From positions 124,001 to 188,000 of the forward strand of contig NZ_JAMCCQ010000004.1 of the NCBI RefSeq assembly GCF_023370775.1: a stretch of 64,000 nt of DNA, read 5' to 3'. Numbering within the stretch: the stretch's first letter is position 1; every line of letters begins with the position of its first letter. Made by a program: the position numbers and the translations under genes. Shown here piece after piece: positions 1 through 9,325 of this stretch. The notes below the pieces were generated by a model. The model was not told where the DNA came from, searched no databases, and saw only the letters and a program-made list of their open reading frames with translations. The stretch comes from Marivita sp. GX14005. GTDB taxonomy: Bacteria; Pseudomonadota; Alphaproteobacteria; Rhodobacterales; Rhodobacteraceae.

Positions 1-2
1 CC

Positions 3-1892
3 ATCGGTCTCGTGGTCGATGACGCGATCATCGTGGTCGAGAACATCCATCGCCATATCGAGGACGGGATGAAACCGCTTGCCGCCGCGATCAAGGGGAT
101 GCAGGAGATCTGGCTTGCCATCGTTGCCATGTCGCTGACGCTGGTTGCGGTGTTCGTGCCCATCGGCTTCGCCGGCGGGCTGACCGGATCGCTTTTCCGC
201 GAATTCGCCTTCACGCTGGCCGGATCGGTGCTCATCTCCGGTGTCGTCGCGCTGACCATCACGCCGATGATGTCGGCGCGGCTGCTCAAGGCGGGTGAGC
301 ATAGCCAGTTTCAGAAGATCGTCGATCGCACCTCGGACAGGGTGTCCAACTGGTTCGCCCGGCGCGTCGATGGCTCGCTCGATTACCGCCCCGTCACGCT
401 GCTCATCGTTGCGGTGCTGACCGGGCTGACCGGCTATATGTTCCTCAAGACATCGAGCGAGCTTGCCCCCGAGGAAGATGCCGGCGCGCTCTTCTCGCTC
501 ATCACCGCACCGCGCTACGCGACAAGCGACTATACCAGCCGCTATGCCGCCGAGATCGACGCGCGCACCGCCGGTATCGAGGAGGTCCGCGACCGCTTCC
601 ATATCGTTGGCATGGGCGGGGCCACCAATACCGGCTTCGCGGTCTGGGCGCTCAAGGATTGGGCGGATCGCGAGCGCAGCCAGAAACAGGTGCAGGAAGA
701 CATCCAGGCGCGCGTTGCCGCCGTCGACGGGGTCGAGGCGCTCGTCTTCGCGCCGCCGTCGCTGCCGGGTGCGGGGGGCGGCTTGCCGATCTCCGTGGTC
801 ATTCAATCCACCGACGACGCCAGCCGCGTCTACGAGGTCGCCGAGGAAATCCGCCTCAAGGCACAGGCGTCGGGACGGTTCATCGTCGTGCAGAATTCCT
901 TGTCCTTCGACGCGCCGCAGGTGACCGTGACCATAGACCGCGAAAGGGCCGCCGCGCTCAACGTGCCGATCCGCGATGTCGGAACAACGCTTGCCGTGCT
1001 TGTCGGCGGCGGCGCGGTCAGCAAGTTCGACCGCGATTCCCAAAGCTATGACGTCATTACCCAGGTGCCGCAGAATTTCCGCGAAAACCCCGAACGGCTG
1101 GGCGATTACTTCATCCGCTCGGCCAGCGGCGACATGATCCCGCTGTCGTCGGTCATCACCGTCTCGACCAACGCGGCCCCCGCCGCGATCGAGCAGTTCG
1201 ACCAGCTCAACAGCGCGACCATTTCGGCGCTGCCGCTGCCGGGCGTGACGACGGGCGCCGGGCTCGATACAATCGTGGAGATCGCGCGCGAGAACCTGCC
1301 CGAGAGTTTCTTCATCGACTATGCGGGCCAGTCCCGGCTCGAAGTCGAGGAGGGCAACACGATCCTCGTCGCCTTTGCCGCCGCGCTCGTCGTGATCTAC
1401 CTGCTGCTCGCCGCGCAGTTCGAAAGCTTCCGCGATCCGCTCATCATCCTGATGTCTGTGCCGCTGTCGATCTTCGGCGCTATCCTGCCGCTCAATCTCG
1501 GGCTCGGCACGCTCAACATCTATACGCAGGTCGGGCTGATTACGCTGATTGGGATCATCACGAAACATGGCATCCTTCTGGTCGAATTCGCCAACCAGCG
1601 GCGTGACGGCGGCATGACGATCCGCGAAGCCATCGTCGATTCCGCCCGAACGCGTCTGCGCCCCATCCTGATGACGACAGCGGCGCTCGCCGTTGCGATG
1701 GTGCCGCTGATGACCGCCGACGGCGCGGGCGCCGCGGCGCGTCAGGCGATGGGTCTGGTGATCTTCACCGGTCTGGTGATCGGCACGCTTTTCACGCTGT
1801 TCGTCGTGCCGATGTTCTACACCTACTTCACCGCCAAGGAGCGTAGGCCCGTCGAGCCGGAGAGCACCGAAAGCGAGCCGCGCCGCGCCTAG
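3..1892 (+). CDS. RND-family efflux transporter inner-membrane permease, 5'-truncated
   Basis: This is the C-terminal part of an AcrB/MexB-type resistance-nodulation-division pump, which drives drugs or other compounds out by proton antiport with a periplasmic adaptor and an outer-membrane channel. The visible frame opens inside transmembrane helix 4: IGLVVDDAIIVVENI carries the paired Asp residues of the proton relay. The large second periplasmic (porter) loop follows, then the C-terminal helix bundle with the typical stretch AAALVVIYLLLAAQFESF and a late GIITKHGILLVEFAN. About 630 residues are present against roughly 1,040 in the family, so the first 400 or so lie upstream of the window. 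The gene ends at TAG 1890-1892. No adaptor or outer-membrane gene follows, so any partner lies upstream or elsewhere. The substrate cannot be inferred. Confidence 0.95.
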   Translation: MGLVVDDAIIVVENIHRHIEDGMKPLAAAIKGMQEIWLAIVAMSLTLVAVFVPIGFAGGLTGSLFREFAFTLAGSVLISGVVALTITPMMSARLLKAGEHSQFQKIVDRTSDRVSNWFARRVDGSLDYRPVTLLIVAVLTGLTGYMFLKTSSELAPEEDAGALFSLITAPRYATSDYTSRYAAEIDARTAGIEEVRDRFHIVGMGGATNTGFAVWALKDWADRERSQKQVQEDIQARVAAVDGVEALVFAPPSLPGAGGGLPISVVIQSTDDASRVYEVAEEIRLKAQASGRFIVVQNSLSFDAPQVTVTIDRERAAALNVPIRDVGTTLAVLVGGGAVSKFDRDSQSYDVITQVPQNFRENPERLGDYFIRSASGDMIPLSSVITVSTNAAPAAIEQFDQLNSATISALPLPGVTTGAGLDTIVEIARENLPESFFIDYAGQSRLEVEEGNTILVAFAAALVVIYLLLAAQFESFRDPLIILMSVPLSIFGAILPLNLGLGTLNIYTQVGLITLIGIITKHGILLVEFANQRRDGGMTIREAIVDSARTRLRPILMTTAALAVAMVPLMTADGAGAAARQAMGLVIFTGLVIGTLFTLFVVPMFYTYFTAKERRPVEPESTESEPRRA

Positions 1893-1904
1893 ATCGGGCC
1901 GGCG

Positions 1905-2258
1905 CTACTGCGCCGGACCCTGCGCCGAGATGGTGCAGTATTCGCCCGCGCCATCGGCTGTGCAGGCACCGGAATCCGTTTTGCGGAGCGTAAAGCCGTC
2001 CGTCAGCGCCGCGCCCTTCAATGCGACGTGATAGTGCCAGCGATAATCCTCGGGATGGTGCTCATGCGTGTAGGGCGTGAACATCATATCGGTCTGCCCG
2101 CAGCGCATCGCCTCGATCGTGTATCCGGCGCCGGAAAGGATCTGGCTCACGACCTCGGCCTTGCCCTCGCAGTCGGCCATTGTCTCGGCTTCGCTGACCG
2201 CGAGATGGATGGCGTCGCCCTGTCCGAGCGTCAGAACGATCAGAACGGTGTGCAACAT
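1905..2258 (-). CDS. Hypothetical small exported protein (117 aa)
   Basis: I do not recognise a family. The start was set at the ATG whose codon ends at 2258, because AAAGGCGAG lies just upstream at Shine-Dalgarno distance. A longer open frame upstream looks like arginine-rich shadow sequence. The N-terminus (MLHTVLIVLTLGQG) is short and hydrophobic and could be a signal peptide. The mature part contains four cysteines and a His-rich stretch (YTHEHHPEDYRWHYH), which could hint at metal binding, but that is only a guess. It is convergent with the efflux gene (12 nt apart) and divergent from the PAP2 phosphatase. Confidence 0.6.
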   Translation of the reverse strand: MLHTVLIVLTLGQGDAIHLAVSEAETMADCEGKAEVVSQILSGAGYTIEAMRCGQTDMMFTPYTHEHHPEDYRWHYHVALKGAALTDGFTLRKTDSGACTADGAGEYCTISAQGPAQ

Positions 2259-2443
2259 GGTCTCGCCTTTCGATACGGTATCGCCCGCACCCTTGGCGGT
2301 TTCGCCGGGATCGTCAAACGGTCTTGCATCAACCGGCACGCGGTCGCGCCGCGACATTTCGCGCGCCGCGCCCGCCAGGTGGGAACCCAAACGCGCGACA
2401 AGCGTCTTACTCCAAAGCTCACAACGGGATGAAAAGGAGATCC

Positions 2444-3160
2444 GTGCGCCTGAAACCCGCAATCGACCGCCTGCCGCAATCCTGGCTCCTGGTCGGGCTC
2501 ATCCTCGTTTCCGCGCTGGCCTGGGGCTTCATCGAGCTTGCCGATGAGGTCGCCGAAGGCGCGACGCATCGATACGACGCCTATCTCATGCGCGCGCTCC
2601 TCGACATCACGGGGGTGGCCGCCGGCACCTCGTCGCCGCTGATGGGCGAGATCATGCGCGACACGACCGCCCTGGGCGGAATTGCGGTGCTTGGCTTTGT
2701 CGTGATCGCGGTGTCGGGTTTCCTATGGCTCGCAGGCAAGCGCCGGTCCACGGTGTTCCTGCTGATCTCCGTGGCGACGGGCCTTGCGATGAGCCAATGG
2801 TTCAAGGGGCTTTTCGACAGGCCTCGACCGGATTTCATCACGCACGGCTCTTACGTGCATACCGCCAGCTTCCCGAGCGGTCATTCGCTGATGGCCGCGC
2901 TCGTCTACATGACGCTCGCGGTCATGCTGGCCCGGTCGCTCAAGCAGCGGGCGGCCAAGGTCTATGTCACCGCGCTGGCGATTCTGCTCGCGCTGTCGGT
3001 CGGCTTCAGCCGCATCTGGCTCGGCGTTCACTGGCCGACGGACGTTCTCGCGGGCTGGATGCTGGGCACGGGATGGGCGCTGGCCTGCGCGGTGCTTGCG
3101 GGATGGCTCGACCGGCGCGGAGTGATCGAGCCCGAGGAAGGCGCACCACCCGCGCGGTGA
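2444..3160 (+). CDS. PAP2-family membrane phosphatase
   Basis: A membrane-embedded PAP2 (type 2 phosphatidic acid phosphatase) enzyme that dephosphorylates lipid phosphates such as undecaprenyl pyrophosphate or phosphatidate on the periplasmic side. All three signature motifs are present: KGLFDRPRP (KX6RP) near residue 121, PSGHS near 145 and SRIWLGVHWPTD (SRX5HX3D) near 189, so it should be active. Several hydrophobic helices surround them. I chose the GTG at 2444 because AAGGAG sits 4 nt upstream. An in-frame ATG at 2429 would add five residues but has a poor ribosome site. It stands alone, convergent with the response regulator 6 nt downstream. A role in lipid-carrier recycling for the glycan operon at 5.7 kb is possible but unproven. 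Confidence 0.88.
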   Translation: MRLKPAIDRLPQSWLLVGLILVSALAWGFIELADEVAEGATHRYDAYLMRALLDITGVAAGTSSPLMGEIMRDTTALGGIAVLGFVVIAVSGFLWLAGKRRSTVFLLISVATGLAMSQWFKGLFDRPRPDFITHGSYVHTASFPSGHSLMAALVYMTLAVMLARSLKQRAAKVYVTALAILLALSVGFSRIWLGVHWPTDVLAGWMLGTGWALACAVLAGWLDRRGVIEPEEGAPPAR

Positions 3161-3166
3161 TCGGCA

Positions 3167-3877
3167 TCAAGACGACGCTTTCGTTCCGCCATCTTCTGAC
3201 GTTAGCACATAGCCGAAGCCGCGAACGGTGCGCAGCGCCCCTTCAGCCCCGGCGCGATCCAGCTTGCGCCGCAGATAGGCGACATACACTTCGACGATAT
3301 TGGTATGCGGATCGAAATCGTAGCCCCAGACCGCACGCAGGATGTCAGGTCGGCTGACGACCCGTCCCGCGTTTTCGGCGAAATAGATGAGCAGCGCGAA
3401 TTCCGTCGCCGTCAGGCCAAGCTCCGCATCCCGGTAATACGCCACCTTGCGCGGCAGATCGAGCCGGATATCGCCCACGGAAATTTCCTCCTGCACGGGC
3501 TGGGAACGGTTGGCATGGCGCAGCAGCACTTCGAGCCGCACCAGCAATTCCTCGAAGGCGAAGGGCTTGGTCATGTAATCGTCGGCGCCCGCGCGAAGCC
3601 CCTCCAGCTTGTCGTCCAGCGCATCCTTGGCCGTGAGCATCAGGATCATCACATCCTCGCCCGCCGCACGTAGCTTCTGGCACAGATCGGCGCCTTCGGC
3701 ATCGGGCAGCATCCGGTCGAGGATCACGGCAGAAAAGCTTCCATCCCGCACGGTATCGAGCAGCCCCGCCCCTTCGGAACGAACGGTCACCTCATAGCCC
3801 TCGGCCGAGAGGCCGGCGGCGAGGAACCCGGCGATCTCGGTGTCATCCTCGACGATCAGAAGACGCGGCGCTGTCAT
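3167..3877 (-). CDS. OmpR/PhoB-family response regulator
   Basis: A 236-aa two-component response regulator with an N-terminal receiver domain and a C-terminal winged-helix DNA-binding domain. The acidic pocket is D11-D12, the phospho-acceptor Asp54 (VILDRMLP), the switch Thr82 and Lys104 (YMTKPF) are intact. The effector half has the OmpR-type pattern LTATEFALLIYFAENAGRVVSR and ends with VRGFGYVLT. Its start overlaps the stop of the histidine kinase gene by four bases (ATGA), so the two form one transcript with the kinase first. The most obvious target is the divergent glycosyltransferase operon, because 11-bp-phased repeats lie in the shared promoter region. Confidence 0.95.
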   Translation of the reverse strand: MTAPRLLIVEDDTEIAGFLAAGLSAEGYEVTVRSEGAGLLDTVRDGSFSAVILDRMLPDAEGADLCQKLRAAGEDVMILMLTAKDALDDKLEGLRAGADDYMTKPFAFEELLVRLEVLLRHANRSQPVQEEISVGDIRLDLPRKVAYYRDAELGLTATEFALLIYFAENAGRVVSRPDILRAVWGYDFDPHTNIVEVYVAYLRRKLDRAGAEGALRTVRGFGYVLTSEDGGTKASS

Positions 3878-5496
3878 GTGTTCCCCGGTGTTTCAAGCGG
3901 TGTATCAAGCGGCAATGCGATCGTGATCGCAGCGCCCCCGCCGGGGGCGGAGCCGATCTCGATCCGGCCGGAATGACGGTCGATGATCCACTTGGCAATG
4001 GCAAGCCCCAGCCCCGCACCGCGCCGCGATTCGCCGCGCCTGATCTCGCCGCGATAAAACCGCGCGAAGGCGTTTTCACGTTCCGTTGCGGTAAAGCCCG
4101 GCCCTTCATCGCTCACTTCGATGATGGCGCATCCTGCCTCCGATGTGAGCGTGATCGTCACCGCACTGCGTTCCGGGCTGAACTTGATCGCGTTGTCGAG
4201 CAGGATCAGCAAAACCTGCCGCAGCCGGTCTGCATCCGCACGCACGATCAGCGGATCGATGGGCTGGCGCGGCGCGATCACGATCCCCTTGGCGCGGGCC
4301 AGCGCCTGACTGTCGAGAAGCACGTCGCCGATGAAATCCTGAAGCACGACAGGGCGCAGATCGATCTCGATCGCACCATGTTCGGACCGGGCGAGAAACA
4401 GCAGATCCTCGACCAGCCGCGACATCTGCCCGACCTTGCGCACCACCGCCTCCAGTGTTTCGCGCAGCTGCTCCGGGTCCGGCTCGCGGCGGCGCAGCGC
4501 GACCTCGGCCTGCCCGCGCAGGATCGTCAGCGGCGTGCGCAATTCGTGGCTGATATCGGCGAAGAACTTGGTGCGGGTGCTGTCGATCTCACGCAGACGG
4601 CTGTTCACGCGCTCCAGCTCTTCGGAGCGGTCCAGAAGCTCGCGCGTGCGCTCGGCCACCTGCCGCTCCAGCGTCTCGTTCGAGCGTTTGAGCGCATCGC
4701 GCTGCTCGCGGATCTGCGCCGTCATGCGGTTGAGCCTGCGCGCCAGATTGCCAAGCTCGTCCCGGCTTCCCGTTTCGACGATTTGCGAAAGCTCTCCGCG
4801 GCCCACGGCATCGGCGGCTTCGGCAAGGTCGGTCACGGGGCGCAGCACCGTCCGGTTGAGCATCAGGACCACCCCCGTCCCGACCCCGGCGACGACGAAG
4901 ATCACGCCAATCGCCAAGGTCATGGATTGACGCGACAGGCGTTCGGATTCCGCAAGGCTTTGTTCGACCTCGCGCAACTCGCGGTTCAGGATCGCCTCGA
5001 TCACGTCGCCCAGCTCCTCATCGAGCCGCTCTTCCACCTCGTCGCGATAGATGGCATCGGCGGTTTCGCGATTGCCCTGCTGCAATTCGCTGGACAGGCG
5101 CAGATACACGCCGTCAAGCTCGGACACCAGATCCTCGATCCGGTTGATGAGCCGCAGCTCCTCCACCTCCTCGGCCCGCGCATCGAACGCGTCGAGCCAG
5201 TCGATCTCGGCCGTGATCAGCCGCTTTTGTGTTTCGATATGATCCTGAAGCGCGCTGCGCGCATGGTCGATATCGGCGGCTTGCGGACCGATGATGATGA
5301 GCTCGGCGATCTGTTCGATATAGTGGTTCGCCTCCGTTGCGATCAGGTCGATATTGCGCAACTGCTCGTAGGAGGCGCCAAGCTCGCGCCGGTTATGATC
5401 GGCCGCGCTCAGCATGACGATGATGACCGCCGAGATCAGCGCCACGCTGAGCGCGAGCACCGCGTGACTGAGCAGGATTTTCGTTCGGATGCGCAT
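3874..5496 (-). CDS. Sensor histidine kinase with periplasmic helical sensor and HAMP domain
   Basis: A 540-aa membrane sensor kinase. In order: helix 1 (about residues 10-30), a periplasmic region of about 160 residues that is strongly helical and acidic with no recognised ligand fold, helix 2 (about 192-213), a HAMP domain, a coiled coil (270-305), HisKA with His317 in FFADISHELRTPL, and HATPase_c with N, G1 and G2 boxes (LLDNAIKFS, DEGPGF, GAGLGLAIAK). It is first in a two-gene operon with the response regulator. The start ATG at 5496 gives a normal basic N-terminus before helix 1. The long helical sensor suggests a four-helix-bundle (HBM-like) detector, but its signal is unknown. Confidence 0.95.
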   Translation of the reverse strand: MRIRTKILLSHAVLALSVALISAVIIVMLSAADHNRRELGASYEQLRNIDLIATEANHYIEQIAELIIIGPQAADIDHARSALQDHIETQKRLITAEIDWLDAFDARAEEVEELRLINRIEDLVSELDGVYLRLSSELQQGNRETADAIYRDEVEERLDEELGDVIEAILNRELREVEQSLAESERLSRQSMTLAIGVIFVVAGVGTGVVLMLNRTVLRPVTDLAEAADAVGRGELSQIVETGSRDELGNLARRLNRMTAQIREQRDALKRSNETLERQVAERTRELLDRSEELERVNSRLREIDSTRTKFFADISHELRTPLTILRGQAEVALRRREPDPEQLRETLEAVVRKVGQMSRLVEDLLFLARSEHGAIEIDLRPVVLQDFIGDVLLDSQALARAKGIVIAPRQPIDPLIVRADADRLRQVLLILLDNAIKFSPERSAVTITLTSEAGCAIIEVSDEGPGFTATERENAFARFYRGEIRRGESRRGAGLGLAIAKWIIDRHSGRIEIGSAPGGGAAITIALPLDTPLETPGNT

Positions 5497-5579
5497 GGGG
5501 CCGGTCCGGTCGGTGGCAAAGGGCGATAGCTGCCCGGTGCTACCATCTCGGGAGCCGGTGGGGAACGCGGCGCGTCCTC

Positions 5580-5616
5580 TCTAATGAAATTCTAATGGCG
5601 ATTAGTGGGTTCTAAT
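5580..5616. promoter_or_regulatory. Phased TCTAAT repeats, candidate response-regulator operator
   Basis: Three copies of TCTAAT lie at 5580-5585, 5591-5596 and 5611-5616, with an inverted ATTAG at 5601-5605. The steps are about 10-11 bp, one helical turn, which is the arrangement OmpR/PhoB-type dimers use to bind tandem direct repeats. The site lies in the 197-bp gap between the divergent kinase and glycosyltransferase genes, about 80 bp before the glycosyltransferase start. The repeats are read directly from the sequence; binding by the adjacent regulator is inference. Confidence 0.5.
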
Positions 5617-5693
5617 TTGAAGAAACGCGCCCGCCCCGCCACCTATGAGGCGCAGTCCCGATGCATGTGCATCGGCCGAACCGGGGAAACGCG

Positions 5694-6926
5694 ATGTTGG
5701 ATATCAGGCATTGGAATGGTGCAGAGCCCGCAATCGGCGCGGCGCCGCGCATCGTGCTTTACTCGCATGACACGCTCGGCTTCGGCCATCTGCGGCGCAA
5801 CCTCCTGATCGCGGATGCCCTGCGTGCCATGAGCCCTGCGCCGCAGATCCTGATGATCGCCGGCATGCGCGAGGCCGGCGCGTTCGAGTTGCCCGAGGGC
5901 GTCGATTGCCTGACCCTGCCCGCGTATGAAAAGCGCGCCGACGGCAGCTATGCGCCCCGCGATCTGGGCGGCGATCTGTCCGCGCTTGTCGCGCTGCGCG
6001 CCGCGACGATCAAGGCGGCGGTGCTCGCCTTCGATCCCGATCTGATGATTGTGGACAACGTCCCGCGCGGCGCGCAGGAGGAGCTTGATCCGTTGCTGAA
6101 CGCGCTGTCCGCGCAGGGGCGCACCCATTTGGTTCTGGGCCTGCGCGACGTGATCGACCGCCGCGATGCGGTGCAGAAGCAATGGGCGCAGCAACGCAAT
6201 TTCGAGGCGGTGCGGCGGCACTATGACGATGTCTGGGTCTACGGCGATCCGGTGTTCTACAACCTTCTGGAGGATTGCGCGCTCGCGCCGCAGCTTGGCG
6301 GCAAGGGCCGCTTCGCCGGCTATCTCGACCACCGCGCGCGGCTTGCGCTGCCCTCTGCCGCACCCGCCCGCGACGCAATGCTGGGTGATGACCCCCGCCC
6401 CTATGTGCTTTGCGCCGTGGGCGGCGGGCGCGACGGGATCGCGCTTTGCGAGGCGTTCGTGCAGGCCAAACTCCCCGAGGGCCATCGCGGCATCCTCATT
6501 ACCGGCAGCCAGATGCCCGGCCTGATGCGCGACGGGATCCGCGGCATCGCCGAAGCGCGCGCGGACATGACCATCGTCGATTTCATGGCCGAACCCATCG
6601 CGCTGATGGCGGGCGCGGAGAAGATCGTTGCGATGGGCGGCTACAACACCACTTGCGAAATCCTCTCGCTGGGCCGCCCCGCGCTGATCGTGCCGCGCGT
6701 GCGCCCCCGTGCCGAACAACTCATCCGCGCCGAGATGCTGGCGGACAAGGGGCTGGTGTCGGTTCTGCATCCCGACCGGCTGGATGCAAAGGCGCTCGGT
6801 GCATGGCTGGCCCAAGACGCCCCCGCCCCCGCACTGCCCGATATCGACATGGGCGCGTGCGAAAGCGTGCGCCGCTTTGCGCAGGCGTTTCTGACAGAGC
6901 GCACCCCCCTGCGCGCTGCCGTTTGA
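5694..6926 (+). CDS. Predicted glycosyltransferase, GT28/MurG-like (COG4671 type)
   Basis: A 410-aa GT-B-fold glycosyltransferase and first gene of a five-gene operon. The N-terminal Rossmann half contains SHDTLGFGHLRRNLLIA, with the Gly/His acceptor loop typical of MurG-like enzymes. The C-terminal half carries MGGYNTTCEILSLGRPALIVPR, the nucleotide-sugar-binding signature of GT28 C-terminal domains. There is no signal peptide, so it acts at the cytoplasmic face. The start was set at ATG 5694, preceded by GGGGAAA; an upstream in-frame ATG at 5661 lacks a ribosome site. Sixteen bases separate it from the next gene. Donor and acceptor cannot be read from sequence. Confidence 0.85.
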   Translation: MLDIRHWNGAEPAIGAAPRIVLYSHDTLGFGHLRRNLLIADALRAMSPAPQILMIAGMREAGAFELPEGVDCLTLPAYEKRADGSYAPRDLGGDLSALVALRAATIKAAVLAFDPDLMIVDNVPRGAQEELDPLLNALSAQGRTHLVLGLRDVIDRRDAVQKQWAQQRNFEAVRRHYDDVWVYGDPVFYNLLEDCALAPQLGGKGRFAGYLDHRARLALPSAAPARDAMLGDDPRPYVLCAVGGGRDGIALCEAFVQAKLPEGHRGILITGSQMPGLMRDGIRGIAEARADMTIVDFMAEPIALMAGAEKIVAMGGYNTTCEILSLGRPALIVPRVRPRAEQLIRAEMLADKGLVSVLHPDRLDAKALGAWLAQDAPAPALPDIDMGACESVRRFAQAFLTERTPLRAAV

Positions 6927-6941
6927 TCAAAGGAATTCTCC

Positions 6942-8174
6942 ATGACTCATTCACCCGCAGGCAAGATCGGCTACGTTCTCAAGCGCTATCCCCGCTTTTC
7001 CGAAACCTTCATCGTGACCGAGATCCTCGCCCATGAGGCAGCGGGACAGGAGATCGAGATCTTCGCCCTGCGCCCCGTCGAGGAGACGCATTTTCAGGAC
7101 ATGCTGGGCCGCGTCCGCGCGCCGGTGACGCGGGTGCCCGACAGTTTCCGCAACGCCGATGCGCTCTGGTCCTTGATCGAACGCGCGCGCGATACGCTGC
7201 CCAGCGGCTGGACGGCGCTGCACGCCATGACCGGCGCGGCAGGGCGCGACGTGGCGCAGGCGATCATCGTCGCGCTAACCGCGCATGAGCGCGGTATCAC
7301 GCATCTGCACGCGCATTTCGGAACCGTGTCCACCTCCGTTGCGCGGCTCGCGGCCGCTCTGGCGGGGATCACCTACAGCTTCACCATGCATGCCAAGGAT
7401 ATCTACCACGATTACGACACCCCGGTTCACCTCGACGAGAAACTGCGCGATGCCGCCGGGGCCGTCACCGTGTCGGATTACAACCGCGCCTATCTGCGCG
7501 ACCGGTTCGGCGCCGATGCGGCGCATGTGGCGCGCATCTATAACGGGCTCGATCTGACCCGCCTGCCCTATGCCGCGCCGAACTCGGGCGGCGAGATCCT
7601 CGCCATTGGCCGGTTGGTCGAAAAGAAAGGCTTTGACGTTCTCATCGACGCGATGGCGCTCATGCGCGATGCGGGCCATACCGTGCCCTGCCGCATCATC
7701 GGCTCCGGCGATCAGGAAGCGGCGCTGCGCGCCCGGATCGACGCCGCCGGCCTGCAGAACGTGGTGCGCCTGGACGGCCCGCGCCCGCAAGCCGAGGTGT
7801 TCGACGCGCTGCGCCGGGCGTCGATGCTCGTCTGCCCCTGCGTGGTGGGCGCGGATGGCAACCGCGATGGCCTGCCGACCGTGCTGCTTGAAGCGATGGC
7901 GCTTGGAACGCCCTGCATCTCGACCGATGTCGTCGGCATCCCCGAGCTGGTGCGCGACAACGATACCGGGCTTTGCGTTCCCGAACGCGACGCAGAGGCG
8001 CTGGCGGACGCGATGGCGCGGCTTTCCGGCGATCCGGCGCTCGCCGCGAGGCTTTCGCGCTCCGCACGCGCGCTGATCGAAGCGGAGTTCGACATCACCC
8101 GTAACGCGGCGCATCTGCGCGATCTCTTCGCCGCCTGCATCGCCTCGCAAACCCCGCAAAAAGGAGCCGCCTGA
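6942..8174 (+). CDS. Glycosyltransferase family 4 (colanic-acid WcaL/EpsF-like)
   Basis: A 410-aa retaining GT-B glycosyltransferase. The opening GKIGYVLKRYPRFSETFIVTEI is characteristic of WcaL-like enzymes of exopolysaccharide pathways. The C-terminal GT1/GT4 domain has AIGRLVEKKGFDVLIDA for nucleotide-sugar binding, and DGLPTVLLEAMALGTPCIST with the ExxxxxxxE-type donor motif. AAAGGAATTCTCC gives a clear ribosome site for ATG 6942. The stop overlaps the next start as TGATG, implying translational coupling. It presumably adds a sugar to a glycolipid or glycan that the downstream ABC exporter then moves. Confidence 0.92.
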   Translation: MTHSPAGKIGYVLKRYPRFSETFIVTEILAHEAAGQEIEIFALRPVEETHFQDMLGRVRAPVTRVPDSFRNADALWSLIERARDTLPSGWTALHAMTGAAGRDVAQAIIVALTAHERGITHLHAHFGTVSTSVARLAAALAGITYSFTMHAKDIYHDYDTPVHLDEKLRDAAGAVTVSDYNRAYLRDRFGADAAHVARIYNGLDLTRLPYAAPNSGGEILAIGRLVEKKGFDVLIDAMALMRDAGHTVPCRIIGSGDQEAALRARIDAAGLQNVVRLDGPRPQAEVFDALRRASMLVCPCVVGADGNRDGLPTVLLEAMALGTPCISTDVVGIPELVRDNDTGLCVPERDAEALADAMARLSGDPALAARLSRSARALIEAEFDITRNAAHLRDLFAACIASQTPQKGAA

Positions 8175-9325
8175 TGCGTATCGCCTATGTCTGCACCGAC
8201 CCCGGCATCCCCTGCTTCGGCACCAAAGGCGCGTCGATCCACGTTCAGGAAATGCTGCGCGCCTTCGTTTCGCGCGGGGCCGAGGTCACGCTGATCTCGC
8301 CCAACCTCTCGGGCACCGTGCCCGCCGACCTGCGAGCCGTTCGGCACGTAGCGCTGTCCGGGCTGCCCAAGGGCGACCGCGCCGCACGCGAGCGCGCGCT
8401 GATCGAGCTGAACGGCGCTGTCGAGGCCGCGCTGATTGCGCAGGGGCCGTTCGATATGGTTTACGAGCGCCACGCGCTCTTTGCCCACGCGGCGATGGAA
8501 TGGGCCTCGCAAAGCGGGATTCCCGGCATTCTCGAAATCAACGCGCCGCTGATCGAGGAACAACAGCGCCATCGCTCGCTTGCCCTCCCGTCGGAGGCAG
8601 AAGCCAGCGCCCGCCGCGCGATCACGGCGGCGGAGACGGTCTCCGCCGTCTCTCCCGAAGTGGGGCGCTATGCGCGCAGCCTCGGCTCTCTCAATGTGCG
8701 GGTGATCCCCAATGCGGTGAACCCGGCGCGGTTTCCGGCGCGCCAGCCGGCAGAGGGGCCATTCACCGTGGGCTTTCTCGGCACGCTCAAGCCCTGGCAT
8801 GACGTCGCCACCCTGATCGACGCCTTCGCGCTCTTGCGCGCGGGGCCGGCGCCGGACGCGCGTTTGCTCATCGTCGGCGACGGGCCGGAGCGCGCAGGCT
8901 ACGAGGCGCGGCTCGCCGCGCTGGGGCTGGCGCATGCCGCCGAGTTCACCGGCGCGCTTGGCGCGGCTGAGGTGCCGGAGGCACTGTCGCGGATGCATGT
9001 TGCCGCAGCGCCCTATTCCGGCGCGCAGGAGTTCTATTTCTCCCCGCTCAAGCTTTATGAATACATGGCCGCCGGCCTTCCGGTGGTGGCGAGCCGCGTC
9101 GGCCATCTGGACGAGGTCGTCGCGCATGGACGGACCGGACTACTTTGTCCGCCCGACGATGCGGACGCGCTGGCCGCTGCGTTCACCCGTCTGGCCGAAG
9201 CTCCCGACATGCGCGCCCGGCTCGGTCGCACCGCGCGGGCCGAAGTTCTGGCGCACCACACGTGGGACAACGTCGCCGCGCAGATCTTCCGCTGCGCGGG
9301 GTTCTTCATGGCAGAGGCGGCATGA
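8174..9325 (+). CDS. Glycosyltransferase family 4
   Basis: A 383-aa GT-B glycosyltransferase, third of three in the operon. The N-terminus MRIAYVCTDPGIPCFGTKGASIHVQE has the Gly-rich acceptor loop (GTKGASIH). The C-terminal half holds VGFLGTLKPWHDVATLIDAF, VGDGPER and FSPLKLYEYMAAGLPVVAS, the GT4 donor-binding signature with its conserved Glu. It is translationally coupled at both ends: TGATG with the previous gene and ATGA with the ABC transporter. Its close coupling to the exporter suggests it performs a late step. The sugar specificity is unknown. Confidence 0.92.
   Translation: MRIAYVCTDPGIPCFGTKGASIHVQEMLRAFVSRGAEVTLISPNLSGTVPADLRAVRHVALSGLPKGDRAARERALIELNGAVEAALIAQGPFDMVYERHALFAHAAMEWASQSGIPGILEINAPLIEEQQRHRSLALPSEAEASARRAITAAETVSAVSPEVGRYARSLGSLNVRVIPNAVNPARFPARQPAEGPFTVGFLGTLKPWHDVATLIDAFALLRAGPAPDARLLIVGDGPERAGYEARLAALGLAHAAEFTGALGAAEVPEALSRMHVAAAPYSGAQEFYFSPLKLYEYMAAGLPVVASRVGHLDEVVAHGRTGLLCPPDDADALAAAFTRLAEAPDMRARLGRTARAEVLAHHTWDNVAAQIFRCAGFFMAEAA

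Noticed and set aside
3973-5529. 518-codon plus-strand frame opposite the histidine kinase
   Set aside because: It is antisense to a kinase with all catalytic boxes; no domain in the product.
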